DNA from: SNAP01 sp049671745
GTDB lineage: Bacteria; Bacteroidota; Bacteroidia; Bacteroidales; Marinifilaceae
Reading direction: 5' to 3'
Assembly (NCBI GenBank): GCA_049671745.1
Contig: JBATVL010000028.1
Coordinates: 1-37,662 of the forward strand
Length of the DNA stretch: 37,662 bases
Shown here: in pieces, positions 32,523 to 37,662 of the stretch
Numbering within the stretch: the stretch's first letter is position 1
How the letters are laid out: every line of letters starts with the position of its first letter
The notes under the pieces: model-generated
What the model was told of the DNA's origin: nothing
The model's database searches: none
The model's input: the letters and a program-made list of their open reading frames with translations, nothing else
Translations under genes and position numbers: made by a program

Positions 32523-32558
32523 ATAATATATCTATTTCAAAGTTGATATGTTTTGAAA

Positions 32559-33736
32559 TTATAATAATGTATTGATTGCTTTTAAAATCTTATTTAAGCC
32601 TTCTTCAAGAGTGCTTGTTGGACAAGCAATATTCATGCGTAAAAATCCTTCTCCCCCTTCTTCAAAAGATGTTCCTCTGTTTAATCCTACTTTAGCTTTA
32701 TTAAGCATTAAATTCTGTAGGTCTTCATCATTTAGACCTAGTTCAGAGAAATTTAGCCATAATAAGTAGGTTGCTTCGGCTTTGCATAGTTTTACCTTTG
32801 GAATTTTTTCTTTTATGAAGTTTTCTACAAATTTTACATTGCTCTCTAAATATACTATCATTTGGTTTAACCATTCTTCTCCATCTTCATATCCAGCTTT
32901 CATTGCTGTATGTCCAAATAGATTGCCTAAACTAAGATGTAGTGTGTCTAATTGTGAATTGAATTTATCTCTTAATCGTTTGTTTGGTATAATAATTATT
33001 GATGTAGCCAGTCCTGCAATATTAAATGTTTTTGAAGGTGCCATGCAGCATACTGTTCTTGAATTTAAATCTTCTGAAAGTGATGCTATGGGAATGTGTT
33101 TATAACCTTTGAAGCAAAGGTCGCTATGTATTTCGTCTGATAATATAAGTATATTATATTTTTTGCAAATTTCACCTATTTTTAGTAGTTCATCTTTTTT
33201 CCACACTCTCCCTACTGGGTTATGAGGGTTACGAAGTATTATCATTTTCGCTCCCTATTTTGCAAGTTTTTCTAGGTTATTAAAATTTATGGTGTATCTG
33301 CCTTCTTCAAATTTAAGTTTGTTCTTTAATAAGATACGATTATTATCTTTTACCACATTTGCAAATGGTGGATATACTGGAGTTTGAATTATAATTTTAT
33401 CTTTTGCATTCGTCATACTCATTACTGTTACTGCAAGTGCTGTAACAACACCTGGGCTAGTTGTTACCCATTCTTTAGGAACTTTCCATTCATGTCTTTC
33501 ATCTAACCATTTTGTTGCTGAAGATATACAGTTTTCTCCTATAAATGTATATCCATATATTTTATGTCTAGCTCGTTCTATTACAGCTGTACTTATGCAT
33601 TCAGGAACTTCAAAATCCATATCTGCAACCCAAAGTGGTAAGATGTCTTCTTTCCCGAAAAATTCTTTTAAATGATCGTATTTTATACAATCAGTATTTT
33701 TTTTCTGTCTGTTTTTTTATTGAAATCGTATTTCAT
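32559..33736 (-). pseudogene. Disrupted PatB/MalY-type PLP C-S lyase/aminotransferase
   Basis: The minus strand encodes a class I/II aminotransferase-fold protein of about 392 codons, related to PatB/MalY cystathionine beta-lyases, in three pieces. From the ATG at 33734-33736 it reads MKYDFNKKTDRKK, then eight As (near 33696-33703) put the frame off; the frame that fits the family resumes with TDCIKYDHLKEFFGKEDILP and LWVADMDFEVPEC. The second break is an in-frame TAG (33252-33254) between NNLEKLAK and GAKMIILRNPHNPVGRVW. After it the rest is intact, including DEIHSDLCFKGYKH and the PLP-lysine motif APSKTFNIAGL. Both breaks leave the flanking protein well conserved, so inactivation looks recent. 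The poly-A lesion could also be a sequencing or slippage effect; the TAG could not. Confidence 0.85.
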
Positions 33737-33984
33737 TTGAATGTTTTTTTGTATATGTCATGAAAGTAATTAAAATATCCATAAATTTAAACTTTATGCA
33801 TTGCCCTACGTAGAAATCTATTTGAATGTTTTTATTCTTTTAAAAGTTGCAATTAGATTGTATATGAGATTTTAGGTGTTAATGTTTATGTTTACTTGAA
33901 TAGAAAAAAGTATAGTATGCCTTTTTAACGTATTTAGGGATAATAATTATAATATTGGTGTTCTATTACAAATGATATCTTCAC
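33737..33984. other. AT-rich gap between the pseudogene and pdxA
   Basis: With the pdxA promoter this is a 317-base stretch without a gene. A 14-base direct repeat, ATTTGAATGTTTTT, occurs at 33735-33748 and 33820-33833. I see no RNA gene or strong hairpin. Confidence 0.6.
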
Positions 33985-34014
33985 TTGTTTTGGTATTAAA
34001 ATAAATTAACTTTG
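33985..34014 (+). promoter_or_regulatory. pdxA promoter
   Basis: TTG (33985-33987) and TAACTTTG (34007-34014) are 19 bases apart, matching the Bacteroidota promoter but for the first T of TTTG. The start point would lie about 32 bases before the ATG. Confidence 0.65.
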
Positions 34015-34053
34015 TAATGCGGTTATAATTAAGAATAAAAGATATTTATATAT

Positions 34054-35154
34054 ATGAAGGAATCGAAAATTAAGGTAGGAATTACTCATGGTGATATTAA
34101 TGGTGTCGGCTATGAAGTGATATTGAAAACATTAATTGATGCTAGAATACTTGAATTGTGTATTCCAGTAATATATGGCTCTCCTAAGGTTGCAGCTTAC
34201 CATAGAAAAGCTTTAGATATTGAGAATATTAATATGAATATTATTGGTTCTGCTAAAGATGCTCATTATTCTAGGGTTAATATAGTTAATTGCATTGAAG
34301 ATTCGGTTAAGGTAGAACTTGGTAGAGAATCTATTGTTGCTGGTGATGCTTCTTTTAAAGCAATGGAATTAGCTGTTGATAATATTATTGATAAAACTAT
34401 AGATGTTTTAGTTACTGCTCCTGTTAATAAGCATTCTATTTATTCTACAGAAGTTGAATGTAAAGGTCATACTGAATATCTAGAACAAAGGTTTGAGTGT
34501 AGTGGTGCTATGACTATATTGGTTGGAGATTATCTTAAAATTGGATCCGCTGTTGGACATGTAACTATGAAAGAGCTGGCTCCTTCTGTTACTTATGATA
34601 ATATTCTTGCTAAACTGAAAATTATGAGTGATTCTTTAAAGAATGATTTCATGATTTCTAAACCTCGTATTGCTGTCCTTGGTTTTAATCCACATCTTGG
34701 AGATAGAGGTATGTGGGGTGAGGAAGAAGAGATGATTATTGTCCCTGCTATTGCTAAAGCTAGAAAAGATGGGGTTATGGCTCTTGGGCCTTTTTCTGCT
34801 GATGGCTTTTTTGCATCTGCTTCTTTTGCTAAGTATGATGCTGTGCTTGCAATGTATCATGATCAGGCTATGATTCCTTTCAAAACTATTGAAGGAAATA
34901 CCGGTGTCGTATTTACTGCAGGTTTGCCTTTAGTTAGAACTTCTCCTGCACATGGAGTTGCTTATGGAAAAGTGGGTAAAGGTACTGCTACTGAAGCTGG
35001 TTTTAGAAATGCTTTATACCTTGCTTTGGATATATGTAAAAATAGAAAAATAAATGAAAGTATATCTAGAAATCCTTTACCTAAGTATGATATAGCACCT
35101 AATCCACATGGGGCTGATCCAAATGTTGAGGATTTAGAAATTATTGAAAAATAG
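34054..35154 (+). CDS. pdxA: 4-hydroxythreonine-4-phosphate dehydrogenase PdxA
   Basis: PdxA oxidises 4-phosphohydroxy-threonine in the DXP-dependent route to pyridoxal phosphate. The 366-residue protein has the three metal-binding histidines at His169 (VGHVT), His214 (FNPHLGDRG) and His269 (MYHDQAMIPFK), each three residues on from the E. coli positions 166, 211 and 266. It opens with GITHGDINGVGYEV, a variant of the usual GDPxGIGPE start, which is a common form in Bacteroidota as far as I recall. It is about 35 residues longer than the E. coli enzyme, with insertions and a longer C-terminus. It stands alone between its promoter and a hairpin. Confidence 0.95.
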   Translation: MKESKIKVGITHGDINGVGYEVILKTLIDARILELCIPVIYGSPKVAAYHRKALDIENINMNIIGSAKDAHYSRVNIVNCIEDSVKVELGRESIVAGDASFKAMELAVDNIIDKTIDVLVTAPVNKHSIYSTEVECKGHTEYLEQRFECSGAMTILVGDYLKIGSAVGHVTMKELAPSVTYDNILAKLKIMSDSLKNDFMISKPRIAVLGFNPHLGDRGMWGEEEEMIIVPAIAKARKDGVMALGPFSADGFFASASFAKYDAVLAMYHDQAMIPFKTIEGNTGVVFTAGLPLVRTSPAHGVAYGKVGKGTATEAGFRNALYLALDICKNRKINESISRNPLPKYDIAPNPHGADPNVEDLEIIEK

Positions 35155-35163
35155 AAATATATG

Positions 35164-35190
35164 CAGCCACAAATAAAATTTGTGGCTGTT
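35164..35190 (+). terminator. Hairpin after pdxA
   Basis: CAGCCACAAAT (35164-35174) and ATTTGTGGCTG (35178-35188), perfect 11 bp with an AAA loop but only three Ts after it, so termination may be partial. Confidence 0.7.
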
Positions 35191-35234
35191 TACATTGAAA
35201 TAATATTAGCTGAAGTATAAAAGTTTATCGCATT

Positions 35235-37097
35235 ATGAAGAGACTCTTAATTGTTTTTTGTTTTTTTCTTTTCTTTTCAAATATAGCTTTATCTCAAGGA
35301 GCTTTGCATACAAATAATACTCATGCCATTAAAAAATATAAGAAGTCGTTGTTTTGTTATAAAAAACAAAAGTATGATAACGCTTCAAGATTCTTGAAGG
35401 ATGTATTAGATACTGACTCTGATTTCTTAGAAGCTTATATTTTAGCATATAGAATTTCTAAAGTAAGAAAGGATACATTGGGACAAATATTGAATCTTTC
35501 TGCTATTCTTTCTAGATCAGAAACTTTTGCTCCAAATGCCTTTTTTATTCTGGGTGATTTATATTTCTCTAGATATGAATATACGGAAGCATCTAGGTGT
35601 TATAAGAAATTTCTTATAAATACTGAAATTACTAATAGAAAGCGTAAGGAAGCCACTGCTCTGATTATAGATTGTTTATTTGCAAAAGAGGTTTTAAAGA
35701 ATCCCCTGAATGTCGAAATTATAAATATTTCAGCTGTTAATTCTAATAAGAACGATTATTGGCCTTTTATCAATATATATTCTAATGAGATTTTTTTTAC
35801 TCATCTTAGTATTACTAAATATCGTAAAGATGAGAATATTATCATGTATAACCTTAAAGATTCAGTGTTTCTTGATTTACCTTTTAATTCTGCTTTTAAT
35901 GAAGGTACGTCATCTATTACTGCTGATGGTAGGCATCTTTTTTTTTCTTCTAATTCTAATAAAGGGTACGGAGGTCAAGATATTTATGTTGTTCTGAGAG
36001 ATGAGAATGGGTGGCATGAACCTGTTAATGTTGGTGATATGATTAATACTGATGCTTGGGAATCTCAAACATCAGTTTCTGCTGATGGGAAATTCTTGTA
36101 TTTTGTAAGTAATAGAAAGGGTGGAAAAGGTGGTAGTGATATTTACCGTTCAGAGATTTTAAAATGGAATAGTAAGAATCTTCCTGTATTCTCTGAGCCA
36201 AAAAATCTTTCTATTAATACTCAAAAAGATGAAATGTCTCCTTGCATTTATCCTGATAATAAAACATTGTTCTTTTCATCTAAAGGCTTACCAAGTATTG
36301 GTGGTTTTGATATTTATAAATCGGTTCTTATTGATGATTTTTTTTCTAGTTCTGAAAATCTTGGTTTCCCATTGAATTCAAATAAAGATGAATTAGGTTT
36401 CTCTATTAGTCAGAATGGTGATGTTGTTTTATTTGGTTCTGAAAGAAATGGAGATATGGATGTGTATTCTTGTAAATTGCCTGAAAGATTTAAACAATCT
36501 GCTATTGTTAATAGATTGGGACATATTGTTGATGAAGATGGTAATGCTTTGAATGCAAAATTCTTTATTAAAGGGCAATATATGAATAAAGAAAAGTCTG
36601 ATTTTATGTCCATTTTCCTTACTTGTAAGAAGAATTATGTTATCAATGTTATTGCAGAAGGATATAAGATGTATTCAGAGCAATTGAACTTGCAGGATAG
36701 TTTAAATGCCTGTTGTATTTATTCTGACATTGTCATGCATAAAAATAAAATTGGAGATAAATCTATTCTTCGCAATGTGCAGTTTGATTTTGATTCTTAT
36801 GTATTAAAGGAATCTTCATATATTCAATTGTCTTTATTGTATGAGTTTCTTAATTCAAATAAATCTCTTGTGATAGAGATTGGTGGTCATACTGATAATA
36901 TAGGTGATGATGCATATAATATGCTTTTATCTGAAAATAGAGCTAAATGTATCTATGATTATCTTATTAAACAGGGTATTTCTCCAAGAAGTTTGCAAAT
37001 CAAAGGTTATGGAAATCTTTTTCCCATTAGTTCTAATGCTGCTGAGGAAGGTCGTTCTTTTAATAGACGTACTGAAATTATAATTATTTCAAAATAA
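35235..37097 (+). CDS. TPR-PD40-OmpA family outer-membrane protein
   Basis: The 620-residue protein repeats the plan of PorE but is a distinct paralogue. The signal peptide ends near IALS-QG with no lipobox cysteine, so it is not a lipoprotein. TPR helices occupy about 25-150, PD40 propeller repeats about 190-425 (RHLFFSSNSNKGYGGQDIY, GKFLYFVSNRKGGKGGSDIY, KTLFFSSKGLPSIGGFDIYK), a short regulatory-like beta domain about 430-500, and an OmpA domain to the end (IEIGGHTDNIGDD ... NRRTEIIII) that should bind peptidoglycan. Such proteins often accompany PorP/SprF-like membrane proteins, but none is next to it here. It could be an envelope anchor or a type IX accessory part. No strong promoter or terminator was found. 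Confidence 0.85.
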   Translation: MKRLLIVFCFFLFFSNIALSQGALHTNNTHAIKKYKKSLFCYKKQKYDNASRFLKDVLDTDSDFLEAYILAYRISKVRKDTLGQILNLSAILSRSETFAPNAFFILGDLYFSRYEYTEASRCYKKFLINTEITNRKRKEATALIIDCLFAKEVLKNPLNVEIINISAVNSNKNDYWPFINIYSNEIFFTHLSITKYRKDENIIMYNLKDSVFLDLPFNSAFNEGTSSITADGRHLFFSSNSNKGYGGQDIYVVLRDENGWHEPVNVGDMINTDAWESQTSVSADGKFLYFVSNRKGGKGGSDIYRSEILKWNSKNLPVFSEPKNLSINTQKDEMSPCIYPDNKTLFFSSKGLPSIGGFDIYKSVLIDDFFSSSENLGFPLNSNKDELGFSISQNGDVVLFGSERNGDMDVYSCKLPERFKQSAIVNRLGHIVDEDGNALNAKFFIKGQYMNKEKSDFMSIFLTCKKNYVINVIAEGYKMYSEQLNLQDSLNACCIYSDIVMHKNKIGDKSILRNVQFDFDSYVLKESSYIQLSLLYEFLNSNKSLVIEIGGHTDNIGDDAYNMLLSENRAKCIYDYLIKQGISPRSLQIKGYGNLFPISSNAAEEGRSFNRRTEIIIISK

Positions 37098-37173
37098 TTT
37101 AATTTATTTGTTGTTGGTTTTCAATGTGTTGATGTTGTAAGATGAAATCAGTTGTGTGTTTTTCTTGACAATA
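37098..37173. other. Short AT-rich spacer before the rrn promoters
   Basis: No gene and no hairpin terminator for the upstream OmpA gene is visible. Confidence 0.5.
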
Positions 37174-37205
37174 TTTGCGTTTCTAAAGAAAATGATATAG
37201 TTTTG
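37174..37205 (+). promoter_or_regulatory. rrn promoter P1
   Basis: TTTG at 37174-37177 and TAGTTTTG at 37198-37205 with a 20-base spacer, followed by CATTC. Confidence 0.65.
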
Positions 37206-37335
37206 CATTCGCATTATAGAACAAATACATTGTTCTAAACTTAATGAGAGGCTGCTTTAAAGGCCTATAATATAATTCTTGGAAAGCCTAAAATGAATAC
37301 GGTAGGATTTTTTTTTGAAGAATATCTCAAAAAGA

Positions 37336-37366
37336 TTTGCGATTTTAAAATAAAGCATTACTTTTG
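37336..37366 (+). promoter_or_regulatory. rrn promoter P2 (full consensus)
   Basis: TTTG at 37336-37339, a 19-base spacer and TACTTTTG at 37359-37366, an exact consensus promoter about 235 bases before the mature 16S end. Confidence 0.8.
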
Positions 37367-37500
37367 CATCGCTTCTATAAACAGTGTTGTCTGAAGAGTT
37401 AGATGACATGAAGTGTATACGGTAAAAGACGTGAAGTCTAAATACTAACTTATAAACACATTTTAATAATTTGAATTAATATTTGAAGTTTTAATTTGTG

Positions 37501-37514
37501 GAGTTCTTTGAAAA
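37501..37514 (+). promoter_or_regulatory. boxA-like antitermination element
   Basis: GAGTTCTTTGAAAA resembles bacterial rrn boxA (TGCTCTTTAACA type), which loads the Nus antitermination complex. Its place in the rRNA leader fits; the sequence match is partial. Confidence 0.5.
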
Positions 37515-37599
37515 ATTTAAGCAGTAAATTAAGAAATTAAGTGAGACCTGAAAAGGCAAAATATTTGTTTGTAAGAAAGATACATTTTTAAAATTTTAT

Positions 37600-37662
37600 T
37601 ACAACGAAGAGTTTGATCCTGGCTCAGGATGAACGCTAGCGACAGGCCTAACACATGCAAGT
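37600..37662 (+). rRNA. 16S ribosomal RNA, 5' end only
   Basis: The sequence from about 37600 holds the universal 5' region GAGTTTGATCCTGGCTCAG followed by GATGAACGCTAGCGACAGG and CCTAACACATGCAAGT, the pattern of Bacteroidales 16S genes. The mature 5' end is estimated by comparison with other Bacteroidales and may be off by a few bases. The gene runs out of the window, so the rest of the operon is not seen. Confidence 0.97.

Noticed and set aside
33252..33254. TAG read as an amino acid (amber recoding)
   Set aside because: Other genes in the window, such as susD and ald, end in TAG, and the same gene also has a frame break.
33245..33255. Deliberately split aminotransferase with a Shine-Dalgarno-like GGGAG before an internal ATG
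   Set aside because: The GGGAG is part of a conserved coding stretch (GAKM), and the upstream piece has a further frame break, so decay is simpler.
37165..37170. E. coli-type -35 box TTGACA in the rrn leader
   Set aside because: No TATAAT-like element lies at the right distance, and Bacteroidota use a different promoter form that is present here.

Overview
The window looks like chromosomal DNA of a low-GC member of the Bacteroidota, probably order Bacteroidales. The reasons are a SusD-type lipoprotein, type III glutamine synthetase of the length known from Bacteroides, three genes of the type IX secretion/gliding family (gldH, porW/sprE, porE), promoters of the form TTTG-N19-TAnnTTTG, a general lack of Shine-Dalgarno sequences, and the first 63 bases of a Bacteroidales-like 16S rRNA at the right edge. 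A HydG-type maturase points to an anaerobe that makes [FeFe] hydrogenase. Genus cannot be fixed from the sequence alone; a gut or protist-associated lifestyle is only a guess from low GC and one decayed gene.

Layout. 1-1.3 kb: 3' end of a susD homologue, followed by a spacer with an 11-bp periodic repeat array. 1.7-3.4 kb: hydG and a small overlapping gene. 3.4-4.2 kb: a long gene-poor gap holding a candidate structured RNA with a strong terminator. 4.2-6.5 kb: a cold-shock block (small Csp; then an extended cold-shock-domain protein, DEAD-box helicase and YwbE in one tight operon). 6.7-8.8 kb: an unknown small gene and a BCCT transporter. 8.9-10.9 kb: metG on the minus strand. 11.1-13.9 kb: ldcA, a CoA-pyrophosphatase-like Nudix gene, gldH and trmB. 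14-20.4 kb: mrp, porW, tsaE, ald. 20.4-23.6 kb: a pyridoxamine kinase gene diverging from glnN. 23.8-27.1 kb: porE and purM. 27.2-29.5 kb: two unknown or DUF genes that overlap at their 3' ends, then DUF4956 and rnhB. 29.5-32.4 kb: a GH3-family enzyme, a CBM9-like protein and a SIMPL-domain protein. 32.6-33.7 kb: a disrupted patB/malY aminotransferase gene. 34-37.1 kb: pdxA and a second TPR-PD40-OmpA protein. 37.1 kb to the end: a two-promoter rrn leader and the 16S start.

How the genes relate. Most of the content is housekeeping: tRNA metabolism (metG, trmB, tsaE), nitrogen assimilation (glnN, ald), purine and vitamin B6 synthesis (purM, pdxA, pyridoxamine kinase), RNA/DNA maintenance (helicase, rnhB), cell-wall recycling (ldcA) and outer-membrane/type IX secretion scaffolding (porW, porE, gldH, the OmpA paralogue). 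There is no phage, insertion sequence, CRISPR array, tRNA gene or defence island that I can see. The items most worth a second look are the 11-bp repeat array after susD, the structured RNA candidate at 3.69-3.87 kb, a direct repeat flanking the glnN promoter, the altered cysteine motif of HydG, the GH3/CBM9 pair, the double-lesion aminotransferase pseudogene and the three-module C-terminus of PorW.
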